From JBEKHT01 sp049511715 (lineage in GTDB: Bacteria > Chloroflexota > Anaerolineae > Anaerolineales > RBG-16-64-43): 64,000 bases of DNA. Made by a program: the position numbers and the translations under genes. Shown one piece after another: positions 25,387 through 34,056 of the stretch (position 1 is its first letter; every line of letters starts with the position of its first letter). The notes under the pieces were generated by a model, which saw only the letters and a list, made by a program, of their open reading frames with translations, did no database searches and was not told the DNA's origin. The stretch is from positions 87,854 to 151,853 of the forward strand of contig JBEKXU010000003.1 in NCBI GenBank assembly GCA_049511715.1, given 5' to 3'.

Positions 25387-26208
25387 TTGGGCGATCTTTG
25401 TGCGTTCGGGATCGACGTGGGGTCGGCCACCGTCAAGATCGTGGGAGTGGACGAGCAGGGCAACTTGGAATGGTACCTGTTGGAGCCGGCGGATGCCCGG
25501 GTGGAACAACAGGTGGAGCGTTTCCTGGCCAGGGCCGGGGAGGCTGGGGCGGGGAACCCGGCAGCGGTGCCAACCCCTGTTCCGTTGGTGGCGACGGGCT
25601 ATGGCAGGAAGCTGGTGCGCCAAGCCTCCGGGGTCGTGACCGAGATCACCTGTCACGCCAAGGGAGTCTTCCGGGAGTTGCAGCAAGGGGGTACGCTGGT
25701 CGACATCGGCGGCCAGGACAGCAAGGTGATCTCGATTGGCACGCACGGGGAGGTCCTGGACTTCGCGATGAATGACAAATGCGCCGCCGGGACCGGCCGC
25801 TTCCTGGAGAACGCCGCGCGCCGACTCGACCTTCCGCTGGAGCGCCTGGGGCCGGTCGCCCTCGCGTCGGCTGAGGAGGTCACCCTTTCAAGCACCTGCA
25901 CAGTGTTCGCGGAATCGGAGGTGGTCTCGTTGCTGGCCCATGGCGTCCCCGTGGAGCCCATCGTGCGCGGCCTGCACCGGTCCTTGATCAAGAGGGTGGT
26001 CGCCATGATCCGCTCGGTGGGTCTGAGGAGGCCGCTCATGCTCTCGGGGGGGGTCGTGCAGAACCCTGCCATCGTCCGGTTGCTGCAGGAGGAGACGGGA
26101 GAAGAAATCCTCCTTCCGCACCACCCTCAGCTGATGGGCGCCTATGGCGCTGCGCTGGTCGCCTTGGAATCGGGTAACTCCGGGCGCTTCACGGGGGGGA
26201 AGGAATGA
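25387..26208 (+). CDS. BadF/HgdC-type activator ATPase
   Basis: Homodimeric ASKHA-fold ATPase that injects a high-energy electron into the dehydratase. Motifs are FGIDVGSATVKIV (phosphate 1), LVATGYGRKLV, LVDIGGQDSKVI, FAMNDKCAAGTGRFLE and LMLSGGVVQNPAIV. The cysteines bridging the [4Fe-4S] cluster are C132 and C171, 39 residues apart as in Acidaminococcus HgdC (C127/C166). Starts with TTG at 25387, one base after the previous stop. Its 3' end overlaps the convergent acyl-CoA ligase by 20 nt. Confidence 0.94.
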   Translation: MGDLCAFGIDVGSATVKIVGVDEQGNLEWYLLEPADARVEQQVERFLARAGEAGAGNPAAVPTPVPLVATGYGRKLVRQASGVVTEITCHAKGVFRELQQGGTLVDIGGQDSKVISIGTHGEVLDFAMNDKCAAGTGRFLENAARRLDLPLERLGPVALASAEEVTLSSTCTVFAESEVVSLLAHGVPVEPIVRGLHRSLIKRVVAMIRSVGLRRPLMLSGGVVQNPAIVRLLQEETGEEILLPHHPQLMGAYGAALVALESGNSGRFTGGKE

Positions 26209-27922
26209 CCCTCGAGGCTTCCGATCGGATTCTGGCGATTTCGGCCTCCCTCAGCTCCCGGCGCAGGACCTTGCCAACCAGGGTCCTGGGAAGCTCCTGG
26301 CGAAACTCGACCTGCTTGGGGATCTTGTAGGGGGCCAGATTCTGGCGGCAGTAGTTGATGATTTCTTGCTCGCTGCAGGTGGCTCCATCTTTGAGGGCGA
26401 TGAAGACCTTGACCTGCTCGCCCTTCTCGGGGATGGGTATTCCGCAGGCGGCGGCCTCCCGGACTTTGGGATGCCCGTAGAGCACGTCCTCGATCTCGCG
26501 CGGGTAGATGTTGTAGCCGCCCGCGCCGAGGATCATCTCCTTCTTGCGGTCCACAATTCGAAAGTATCCATCGGAGTCCATGCTGGCCAGATCACCCGTG
26601 TACAACCAGGGTGGCCCACCCTCGGGATCCGGCCGCAGAACAAGCGCCGTTTCGGTCGGGTTGTTCCAGTAGCCCTTCATCACCTGGGGGCCCCGGACGC
26701 AGAGCTCGCCCACCTGCCCGGGTCCCAGCACTTGTCGGCCTTCCTGGAGATCCACAATCCTCGCTTCGGTGTCGGGCCAAGGGAGCCCGATCGTCCCGAT
26801 CCGGTTTTCCCCAAAGCAAGGGTTGCTGTGGGTGATCGGTGAGGCCTCACTCAGGCCGTAGCCTTCGATCAGCCGGGCCCCCGTAAGTTGCTGAAAACGA
26901 GTCTGGACCTCCGGAGGCAGGGGGGCCGCGCCGCTGTTGCACACCTTCAGCGAGCGCAAGTTGTACTTGCCAACGTCTCCATGGTTGTTAATGGCAGCGT
27001 ACATTGCGGGAACCCCTGGGTAGAAGGAAGGCCGATAGCGATTGAGGCTGCTCAGGATGTCCTTCAGATCCCGCGGGTCCACGATGAGAATCGCGGTTCC
27101 GGCCTGGAGGGCGCCCGGATTCATGCAGCAAGTCATTCCGTAGCTGTGAAAAAGAGGAAGGGCCGTCAGGGTTGAGTCCTTGAGCTCCTCCGCGTTGACC
27201 CACGCGAGCACTTGATAGGCATTCACCAGAATGTTCCGGTGAGTCAGTTCGGCCCCCTTGGAAACTCCGGTGGTCCCTCCCGTGTACATCAGCACGGCCG
27301 TATCCCCGCCGTCGATCTGGACAGGGTGCGGCCTCGCCGGGGCTTCGGCCAGGAACTCGGAGAACCAGGAGGTATCCGCGTCCGCGGAGATGCTCACCGC
27401 GTGGCCAAGCCTTCGTTCGAAAAATAGTGTGAAGAGCCATCGCGTCGCAACCGGAAAGAAGGTTTTGATCTTGGCCACGACGACATGACGCAGGCAGGTG
27501 TCGGCCCGGATTGGACGGACCGTCGGATAGGTCGAGCTGAGGGTGACCAGGACGCTGGCCCCCGAGTCATTAAGCTGGAACTTCAATTCGCGGGCGGTGT
27601 AGATTGGGTTGCAGGGGACGACGATGCCCCCGGCGCGCAGAGTTCCGTAGTAGCTGATGAGATATTGCGGACAGTTGGGAAGGTGAACGGCAACGCGGTC
27701 TCCTTTCTGGACGCCCAATGCCTGCAGGGCGGAGGCAAAGCGATCCACGGCTTGGTCGTATTGCCGGTAGGTGATCCTCCGTCCCTTGAAGAGCATCGCG
27801 GGATGATCCGGGTGGCGGCGACTCGTCTCCCTCAAAGCCTCGGGCAGCACACATTCCGGGTAGGGAAGGTTGGCAGAGACATGGGAGTCATAGAACTTCA
27901 GCCAAGGCCTTTTCGTTTCCAT
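26189..27922 (-). CDS. AMP-forming acyl-CoA ligase (FadD-like)
   Basis: Adenylate-forming enzyme making acyl-CoA from a carboxylate, ATP and CoA; 577 aa. Core motifs are YTGGTTGVSKGAELTH (phosphate loop), EGYGLSEASPITH, WLYTGDLASMDSDGYFRIVDRKKEMI, and the C-terminal catalytic Lys in LPRTLVGKVLRREL. Medium/long-chain FadD-like by overall pattern, though chain length cannot be read. AGGAG lies 4 nt before the ATG. Convergent with the dehydratase operon and overlapping its last gene by 20 nt; it might activate that system's acid substrate, but this is inference. Confidence 0.92.
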   Translation of the reverse strand: METKRPWLKFYDSHVSANLPYPECVLPEALRETSRRHPDHPAMLFKGRRITYRQYDQAVDRFASALQALGVQKGDRVAVHLPNCPQYLISYYGTLRAGGIVVPCNPIYTARELKFQLNDSGASVLVTLSSTYPTVRPIRADTCLRHVVVAKIKTFFPVATRWLFTLFFERRLGHAVSISADADTSWFSEFLAEAPARPHPVQIDGGDTAVLMYTGGTTGVSKGAELTHRNILVNAYQVLAWVNAEELKDSTLTALPLFHSYGMTCCMNPGALQAGTAILIVDPRDLKDILSSLNRYRPSFYPGVPAMYAAINNHGDVGKYNLRSLKVCNSGAAPLPPEVQTRFQQLTGARLIEGYGLSEASPITHSNPCFGENRIGTIGLPWPDTEARIVDLQEGRQVLGPGQVGELCVRGPQVMKGYWNNPTETALVLRPDPEGGPPWLYTGDLASMDSDGYFRIVDRKKEMILGAGGYNIYPREIEDVLYGHPKVREAAACGIPIPEKGEQVKVFIALKDGATCSEQEIINYCRQNLAPYKIPKQVEFRQELPRTLVGKVLRRELREAEIARIRSEASRVIPSPP

Positions 27923-28635
27923 TGGCTCCTCTCCCTCTCAGGGCGACCAGCGCGACGGTCCCTGCGGACCCGGCGCCGCCCGGCCCGGCTTGAGGGCTGG
28001 CATTCCCCCACGGAGAAGGAGGGTCTGCCAAGCCCCACCGGGCCCAATTCTCTTAGGGAAGGAGTGTATTCCACCTGAAATCAAATGCAAACGGCCGCGT
28101 CCCGTCCCTGGCCTTGAAGTGGCCCGCCTCGCCACGGGGTCGCTCCGGGTCCCCGATCGGTCACTCGAGGATGGTCGGGATTCTGATCCAAGCCTCGGGC
28201 CTGGCCCCTGGTTACTCCGTGGGATCGGGGGGATAATCGGTGCCGGAGACTCGGCGGGCCGCATTCCTGCAGGAGGGGTGATCGGGCTGCCGCGTTTTTG
28301 CGCTCGCCCCTGGGTTCTGGGGCCTTCCCACCACAGGCCGAATCGATTGAAGCCCGCAGGGATCGGGTTTGCAGTGACCCGCGTGCGAACGATGTGTGGA
28401 ACGGCTAAGAGGAACGCGTCAGCCTCTGAGGAAGGATCCGGAGAGAGCAACGTTCTGGGTGGGATGGCCTCTTCCGGATCAAACTGCGGCGGCCTCACCT
28501 CGGTGGTCTTGTCCAGTGTAGCGCATGGACCCGGCTATCGACCTTCTGGCGCAGAAGCTGTCTCGGAAATGGCCTGGGGGTCACAGTTAAGGCCTTTTCG
28601 TTATTGACCCTCTGCGTCTGGAGGGGAGGCAGGAA
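27923..28635. other. Gene-free gap, divergent promoters expected
   Basis: About 710 nt between two divergent genes. Frames on both strands are open in places but are P/G/R/S-rich without any recognisable domain. No strong promoter, repeat or hairpin is called. Confidence 0.45.
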
Positions 28636-29376
28636 TTGGGTGTCGAAAGGCTTTCCGCGCTGGCCGCCATTGCGTTCGTGGCCTATTTGATTCGGGCCGC
28701 TTCCGGCATCGGTTCGGCCCTGATTCTTGTGCCCCTGGGGGCACTGGCCGTCGGAGCGCTCAATGCGATTGTCTTGTCCGCCTTTCTGGATCTGGCCAGC
28801 GGGGCGATCCTTCTGGGCCTGGACCGCGAGCGCGAGATTGATGGGAACTGGCGCGCCTACGCCCTGGCCATGGGTCTGGGCGTCGTCGCCGGGTCCTTGG
28901 GCCTCCGGTCCATTCCGGTCGGCACCATCGGCAAGGTCCTGGGGGCCGTCACGCTGCTGGCGGCCATCTGGTTCCTGGCTGGGCGGCCCGGAACCCGCGT
29001 CGACAATGACGGTTCGGGACCGCCTCCAAGAAGCTGGCTGAGCCTGGGCGTATGCTTGGTTGCTGGAATCCTTGGAGGGATTTCGGGGATGAGCGGGCCT
29101 CCCCTTGCGATCTACTTTGGAAGCCGGATGGAGAAGGGGACCTTTCGATCGGTAGTGACCCGGCTGTTCATGGTGGAGGCAAGCCTCCGCGTTCTCCTCT
29201 ATTTTGCGACGGGCTTGGTGAAGGCGGCGATGCTTCCGTTGCTTGCGGTCTCCGTTCCTGCCATCATCGTCGGCACCTTCCTCGGAAATCACGTTTTTCT
29301 CAGGCTGAGAGAGAGATGGTTTGGAGCTCTCGTTGGCCTGGTTCTTCTGGGAGCGGGGTTTAGTTTGATCCTCTAG
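28636..29376 (+). CDS. TauE/SafE-family membrane permease
   Basis: Integral membrane protein of the sulfite/organosulfonate exporter-like TauE/SafE/YfcA family, 246 aa with about seven or eight hydrophobic segments. The two-fold repeated family pattern is seen: AAIAFVAYLIRAASGIGSAL with Gly-rich helix 1, and VAGILGGISGMSGPPLAIYF at the start of the second half. TTG 28636 with a GAGGGGAGG Shine-Dalgarno is the best start. Substrate unknown; many members export sulfur-containing anions. Confidence 0.87.
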   Translation: MGVERLSALAAIAFVAYLIRAASGIGSALILVPLGALAVGALNAIVLSAFLDLASGAILLGLDREREIDGNWRAYALAMGLGVVAGSLGLRSIPVGTIGKVLGAVTLLAAIWFLAGRPGTRVDNDGSGPPPRSWLSLGVCLVAGILGGISGMSGPPLAIYFGSRMEKGTFRSVVTRLFMVEASLRVLLYFATGLVKAAMLPLLAVSVPAIIVGTFLGNHVFLRLRERWFGALVGLVLLGAGFSLIL

Positions 29377-29392
29377 GGGGTCCTGACCCCCT
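29375..29392. terminator. Possible terminator hairpin overlapping the TauE stop
   Basis: AGGGGGTC and GACCCCCT form an 8-bp palindrome with a 2-nt centre, overlapping the TAG stop of the TauE gene. There is no T-run downstream, so the call is weak. Confidence 0.3.
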
Positions 29393-29708
29393 CGGTTGAG
29401 CGCGTTGGCGACGGTGTTGATGCCAGCCTTTTCGTTGACAAGAAAGCCAACCGGATGGGTTAGGCACCAGCACCGCCGAGCAAATAACGATGAAGTTGGA
29501 TTGCCGCGTTCGGATCAGTGGTCCGACGACTGCCGGTAGGCTTCAGATTCGGAGGGAGTCTGGCGGGCAAGTCCTTCTCCAGGGGGCCTTCGTCAAGCCT
29601 GCTCTGGGCAGAGTTTGCCTCCAGGGGCCGAAGAACCTGAAGGGCAAGCCGATTCTTGCCCGGTGGTTGCGGTCTTGCCCCCACGGACGATTATTCCCCG
29701 GAGGCCCC
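29393..29708. other. Gap before the HIT gene
   Basis: About 315 nt with no gene. A TTGACA lies at 29435-29440, but no acceptable -10 stands 16-18 nt downstream (the best there is GGTTAG), so it is not called as a promoter. Confidence 0.35.
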
Positions 29709-30536
29709 ATGTCGACCCTTATTCACCAACGTGTCGAAGCCGCGCGAGCTGGAACCAATCCGACGGTCCTTTGTCGTATGCCGTCGGGATGGGCCGTATT
29801 GTGCGATGTGCAATTCCTGCGCGGCTACTCCATCCTTCTGGCGGATCCGGTGGCGCGAGACCTCAACGAGCTGGATAGGCAAAAGCGGATGGAATACCTT
29901 CTCGATATGACGATCCTTGGAGACGCCCTGGAAGAAGTCACCGGCGCCCACTGCATCAACTACGAGATCCTAGGGAATCTCGACGCGGTCTTGCATGCGC
30001 ATGTCATCCCGCGATATTTGACCGAGCCCGAAGCGTTGCGAAAAGGGCCAGCCTGCTTGTATGACAAGGCGTTTCGCGAGTCGGTGAAGTTTGAATACGA
30101 ACGCGACCGGTCACTCATGCAGGGGATTGCAGAAGCCTGCGGCGGCGTTTGCAGCGGAAGGAGAGGGCGGCTTGCGGCCAGCCGCGCCGCTCAACAACCG
30201 CTGGCCGCCTTGATCCGTGCGGTCCGCTCGTGCGGATCCTGCTGGCTTCCCGCGCCGACTCACGAGGCGGCCACCAATCAGACCTGGCCGCAAGGCTCGG
30301 CGCAAATGACGGGGCCGAGCGCCCCTCGGCCGGGTTCCTTCCCATGGAGTGGAAGCCTCCGGGACGCGATTATGGCTTCTGCGAGATGTGGGCCAGGGCC
30401 CGGGCCAGGTCCTTCTTCTGCTCCAGGTCCGCGGACCGCCCAATCATCATTGTCTGTGCTTCCGGCGAGCCCGCGCCGTGCAGCGACTCGGTCAGGTAGT
30501 GCACGGCCGAATTCCCCATGGTCATGCTTTCGATGA
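29709..30536 (+). CDS. HIT-family hydrolase with an abnormal C-terminal extension
   Basis: Nucleotide hydrolase/transferase-like protein. The HIT domain occupies about residues 1-140 (GYSILLADP, INYEILGN, VLHAHVIPRY). The HxHxHxx motif reads V-L-H-A-H-V-I: the first His is Val, while the central (nucleophilic) and last His remain. The last ~135 residues are R/P/S/A-rich without homology signs, and the final 167 nt overlap the convergent abfD gene. Relatives end near residue 140-150, so the tail is probably read-through after a lost stop or a frameshift around 30130. ATG 29709 has GGAGG 4 nt upstream. Confidence 0.75.
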   Translation: MSTLIHQRVEAARAGTNPTVLCRMPSGWAVLCDVQFLRGYSILLADPVARDLNELDRQKRMEYLLDMTILGDALEEVTGAHCINYEILGNLDAVLHAHVIPRYLTEPEALRKGPACLYDKAFRESVKFEYERDRSLMQGIAEACGGVCSGRRGRLAASRAAQQPLAALIRAVRSCGSCWLPAPTHEAATNQTWPQGSAQMTGPSAPRPGSFPWSGSLRDAIMASARCGPGPGPGPSSAPGPRTAQSSLSVLPASPRRAATRSGSARPNSPWSCFR

Positions 30537-31812
30537 GGTGCAGGATGCGGATCCGATCCGCGGTCGGATATTTCGCTACGCCCCTCAGGTATTTGTCAAT
30601 CATGGGACCGGTCCGCGGGTTCTCAAGCTCCTCCTGGGAGGGCAGGGTTGCAATCAAGCCTCCGGCAATATCTACAGCCAGGCGCGCAATTTCGTACGGA
30701 AACCGGGTCACATTAAGCTTGCAAACATTGGCCAGGAGCGGATCCACCAGGAAATTCCCGGAGGGAGTTGCGGTTCCGGCGGTCGAGCAGGCCAGTCCGC
30801 AGGAGTACAGGGTTTCGTTAAGGTAGACCATTTCCGCCAGCTTATGCTGGATTGTGTGGGCTCGATCGGTGCCGTTGTACTCTGCCGCCAGAGCGGTAGC
30901 CCCGATGAGCACATCGGCCACGCCGACCTTGCAGCCGCCATAGCTCTGCCGGTGATAGGCAGAGAACCTCTCAACCAGGCTCGAGACATAAGAAGTTTCG
31001 CCGTTCAAGAAAATGCGGTCACGGGGAACGAAAACGTCGTCGAAAACGATCAGACTTTCATGGCCGCCATAGAGATCGTTGCCGACGCCTTCGGTGCCCT
31101 CCAGACGTCGAGCATCATCCACCTGCCGACCTACGATATACACCAGACCGGCAGAATCGCTGGGGACGGCAAACGCGATGGCATATTCGCGCTCGGAGTC
31201 GAGCATCGCGCGGGTTGGCATGACGATGACCTCATGGGCGAAAACCGACCCGGTTTGATGGGCTTTGGCTCCTCTCACGACCACACCCTCGCGGGTTTGC
31301 TTGACCACGTGAAGGTACAGGTCTGGGTCGGCCTGTTCCCCGGGCCGCAGGCTGCGGTTGCCCTTGACGTCGGTCATGGCCCCCGTGCAGACCAAATCGT
31401 CGTTCTGGACCTGGGCTAGGAATTGCCTGAAGCGCTGATGATAGTTGCTCCCCGTCCGGGAGTCGATATCATACGTGACGCTGTAGAGGGCATTAAGGGC
31501 ATCCCAACCCACGCACCTCTGGAAGCAGCTTCCGGTCTTCTGGCCTAGGAGCCGCAGCAGTTGGACCTTGGAGACCAGGTCTTCGAGGCCCGAATGGATG
31601 CTGCAAAAGGCATTGATTGGTCCTTGAGGCCCCTGTCGAACCGCCAAGCTTTGGGCCTGAGGATCAAAGGAGAGGTCGTAAGTTAGCGCCAAGGTCCGGA
31701 AGGAGGGGGCCAGGATCGGATTCTGCGTCGGCTGCTCCACCTTCTGACCCATCAAGTGCACTTCCTTTCGGGAATGGCTCATATCTTCCAAGAATTGGGC
31801 CCCAGTTTTCAT
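30370..31812 (-). CDS. abfD: 4-hydroxybutyryl-CoA dehydratase / vinylacetyl-CoA isomerase
   Basis: FAD and [4Fe-4S] enzyme converting 4-hydroxybutyryl-CoA to crotonyl-CoA, in the HpaB flavoprotein fold, about 480 aa. The cluster ligands of Clostridium aminobutyricum AbfD (C99, C103, H292, C299) are matched: a C-x3-C in GSCFQRCVGWDALNALY, and His followed seven residues later by Cys in AYHRQSYGGCKVG. Counted from the in-frame GTG at 31827, these fall at C101, C105, H292 and C299. This separates it from plain HpaB hydroxylases, which lack them. No 4-hydroxybutyrate dehydrogenase or CoA-transferase lies nearby. ATG 31812 and GTG 31827 are both possible starts. Confidence 0.92.
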   Translation of the reverse strand: MKTGAQFLEDMSHSRKEVHLMGQKVEQPTQNPILAPSFRTLALTYDLSFDPQAQSLAVRQGPQGPINAFCSIHSGLEDLVSKVQLLRLLGQKTGSCFQRCVGWDALNALYSVTYDIDSRTGSNYHQRFRQFLAQVQNDDLVCTGAMTDVKGNRSLRPGEQADPDLYLHVVKQTREGVVVRGAKAHQTGSVFAHEVIVMPTRAMLDSEREYAIAFAVPSDSAGLVYIVGRQVDDARRLEGTEGVGNDLYGGHESLIVFDDVFVPRDRIFLNGETSYVSSLVERFSAYHRQSYGGCKVGVADVLIGATALAAEYNGTDRAHTIQHKLAEMVYLNETLYSCGLACSTAGTATPSGNFLVDPLLANVCKLNVTRFPYEIARLAVDIAGGLIATLPSQEELENPRTGPMIDKYLRGVAKYPTADRIRILHLIESMTMGNSAVHYLTESLHGAGSPEAQTMMIGRSADLEQKKDLARALAHISQKP

Positions 31813-31827
31813 GGCTCCTCTCTCCAC

Positions 31828-32116
31828 GATGTCAGAAATCTGAGTTTCCCTCTGGCCTTCTCCGAACGCTCGGGAATAAAACCCATTATGGCATCATTTG
31901 GGCCCCGGGGCGAAATCGCCGCCTCCCGTCGGCCGCCGCGCACTGGAGATCGGATGGGGGGAAACCGGCGGCTGGCGTTAATCGTTAGGGCCCCCCGATG
32001 GGTTGGGTTGCGGAGGGGATCGTGACGGGGGGAACGGGGGAATGAGGAGAGGGTCCACTTTGGCGGACCGAAGAGGCTGACCCAGAACGCCATCCTGCCC
32101 ATTCCGAGGGGGGAAT
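31828..32116. other. Gap between abfD and the TetR-linked ABC operon
   Basis: About 290 nt that should carry the abfD promoter on the minus strand. A CATAAT-like -10 lies at 31888-31893 (minus strand), but the -35 at the matching distance is poor. No gene seen. Confidence 0.35.
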
Positions 32117-33097
32117 TCAGGATTTCACGGCGGAAATAAAGACGTCCTCGAGGCTCGGCGTGATCCATTCCAGGTTTTTGACTCCGGCCTTCTGGTCGCC
32201 TAGAAACTGGAGCAACGTCTCGCGAAAGCCCTCTGGATCGGGAACCACCACATGAATGCGTGCCCCGTACATGGCCACTTCCTCAACCGGGAGGCGGCCC
32301 TCGGTTTCCGCCGCCCTCAAGAGACGTAACGTGCGATCCGGGTCGCTGGCGGTGATCTCGAGCACCTGTCCGCGCATCCTCAATTTCTTGAGTCGGTCCG
32401 GCGTGTCGAGCGCAACCAGCTTGCCCTGGCTGATGAAGCCGACTCGTTGACACAACTCGGCCTCATCCATGTAGTGGGTCGTCACCAGCACGGTCGTTCC
32501 CCCTTGGGCCATGGCATAGATCAGCTCCCAGAAGTCTCGGCGGCTGATGGGATCCACCCCAGCAGTTGGCTCATCGAGGAAGATCACCTTCGGACTGTGG
32601 ACAATGGCACAGCCGAGGGCTAGGCGCTGCTTCCAGCCTCCCGAAAGGTCGGAGGTGAGAACATCCTCGCGCCCCTGCAGGCCGGCCATGAGGAGGATTT
32701 CCTCCTCCCGCTGTTGCCGCTCCCTGCGAGACAGGCCGTAGACTCTCGCGTAGAAACGGATATTCTCGCGGGCGGTGAGGTCGTTGTACAGCGTGAAGAG
32801 CTGCGACATGTAGCCGACCCGAGCTTGCATCGCCTTGGCTTGAGTGACCGGATCGTAGCTCAGCACGCGCAGCCTCCCCTCGCTCGGCCTGAGCAGCCCT
32901 AGCAACATGCGGATCGTGGTCGTCTTGCCTGCTCCGTTGGGGCCCAACCAGCCGAATACTTCTCCGGTATGGACTCGGAAGGAAACGTGATCCACGGCCA
33001 CGAATTCACCGAAGCGTTTCGTCACTCCCTCAAGCTCGATAGGATCCGCCCCCCCGGAAGTTGTCGGCGGGGGAGGGAAGACGGGCTCGCTAGCCAC
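32117..33097 (-). CDS. ABC exporter ATPase, YbhF C-half type
   Basis: Nucleotide-binding subunit of an ABC-2 exporter. Walker A GPNGAGKTTT, Q-loop MSQLFTLYNDLT, signature DLSGGWKQRLALG, Walker B VIFLDEPTAGVDP, and H-loop TTHYMDEAELC are intact. The C-terminal region ends with the SLEDVFI motif of drug-exporter ATPases. GTG 33097 overlaps the preceding gene by 8 nt. With the ATPase upstream of it, it corresponds to the two halves of E. coli YbhF split into separate proteins. Last gene of the TetR-led operon. Confidence 0.93.
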   Translation of the reverse strand: MASEPVFPPPPTTSGGADPIELEGVTKRFGEFVAVDHVSFRVHTGEVFGWLGPNGAGKTTTIRMLLGLLRPSEGRLRVLSYDPVTQAKAMQARVGYMSQLFTLYNDLTARENIRFYARVYGLSRRERQQREEEILLMAGLQGREDVLTSDLSGGWKQRLALGCAIVHSPKVIFLDEPTAGVDPISRRDFWELIYAMAQGGTTVLVTTHYMDEAELCQRVGFISQGKLVALDTPDRLKKLRMRGQVLEITASDPDRTLRLLRAAETEGRLPVEEVAMYGARIHVVVPDPEGFRETLLQFLGDQKAGVKNLEWITPSLEDVFISAVKS

Positions 33098-34049
33098 CCT
33101 GGCTTGCCTCCTGCCGCCGGATCAGGCTGATGAAGGCTTCTTCCATCCGCACTTCTATCACACGCATCGGGCTCGAGGAGATCCCCTGGCGGGCAAGGGC
33201 GCTTTCGATCTCGGGTCGCCGCCGGTCCACGTCGTCCAGGAACAGGTGCAGCATGGCCCCATAGGTCTGCACCTCGAGGACTCCCTCCAGGCCGGCGGCG
33301 AGATTGCGAGCGGCGGCCAACTGCGAAGGTTTGAACTCCACGAGAGAGCCGGGAACCAGCGCTTTGATTCGCGCCGGGGTGTCATTGGCGATGAGGCAGC
33401 CCTTGTAGATCAGGCCGATGCGATCGCAGCGCTCGGCTTCGTCCATGTAGGGAGTGCAGACGAAGATGGTCATTCCCCGCTCACTGCGCAGGTTGGCCAG
33501 CAGGTTCCAGAACTCGCGTCGGCTGACGGGATCCACACCCAGGGTGGGTTCGTCCAAGAGGACCACTTCGGGCTCATGGATCAGGCTACGCGCCAGGGCG
33601 AGTTTCTTTTTCATCCCGCCGGACAGGCGTGCCGCCGGACGCGCTGCGAATTCCGTCAACCCCGCGAAGCGGAGAAGCTCGGGAATACGCTTCTTCTGCT
33701 GCGGAGACGAGAGTCCGTGCAAGTCGGCGAAAAAGCGCAGGTTTTCGATGACCGTCAGGTCGCCTGGCAGAGCGAATTGTTGGGCAACGTACCCGACCCG
33801 CTCGCGGATTTCGTACACTTCGCGCATGGAGTCGAATCCCAGGATGCTGCTCTGGCCCTCATCTCGCCGCAGGAGGCCAAGGATTACCCGCGTGGTTGTG
33901 CTCTTCCCTGCGCCGTCAGGCCCGATTAGCCCAAACGTTTCGCCGGGGTTCACTTCCAGAGAAATGTGATCGACGGCGAGAGTCTCGCCGCGACGGGCGC
34001 GGAAGCGCTTGGTCAGACTCTGTGCCAAGATGGCCACTCGCAAGTCCAT
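33090..34049 (-). CDS. ABC exporter ATPase, YbhF N-half type
   Basis: Second nucleotide-binding subunit of the same exporter. Walker A is GPDGAGKSTT (Asp in the usual Asn place, as in YbhF-type N halves), Q-loop VAQQFALPGDLT, signature RLSGGMKKKLALA, and Walker B VVLLDEPTLGVDP. The H-loop position reads STPYMDEA-like (VCTPYMDEAERC), with Thr-Pro instead of the catalytic His, so this site is probably degenerate while its partner has a normal His. 7 nt follow the permease stop. Confidence 0.93.
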   Translation of the reverse strand: MDLRVAILAQSLTKRFRARRGETLAVDHISLEVNPGETFGLIGPDGAGKSTTTRVILGLLRRDEGQSSILGFDSMREVYEIRERVGYVAQQFALPGDLTVIENLRFFADLHGLSSPQQKKRIPELLRFAGLTEFAARPAARLSGGMKKKLALARSLIHEPEVVLLDEPTLGVDPVSRREFWNLLANLRSERGMTIFVCTPYMDEAERCDRIGLIYKGCLIANDTPARIKALVPGSLVEFKPSQLAAARNLAAGLEGVLEVQTYGAMLHLFLDDVDRRRPEIESALARQGISSSPMRVIEVRMEEAFISLIRRQEASQGG

Positions 34050-34056
34050 TGGGTGT

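Noticed and set aside
22978..26208. Benzoyl-CoA reductase (BcrABCD)
   Set aside because: Only one ATPase gene is present; Bcr needs two different ATPase subunits, and no aromatic-degradation genes are nearby.
29435..29463. TTGACA upstream of the HIT gene as a promoter
   Set aside because: No credible -10 hexamer at 16-18 nt spacing.
30370..31812. Reading abfD as a 4-hydroxyphenylacetate 3-monooxygenase (HpaB)
   Set aside because: The four FeS ligands specific to 4-hydroxybutyryl-CoA dehydratase are present at the right spacing.
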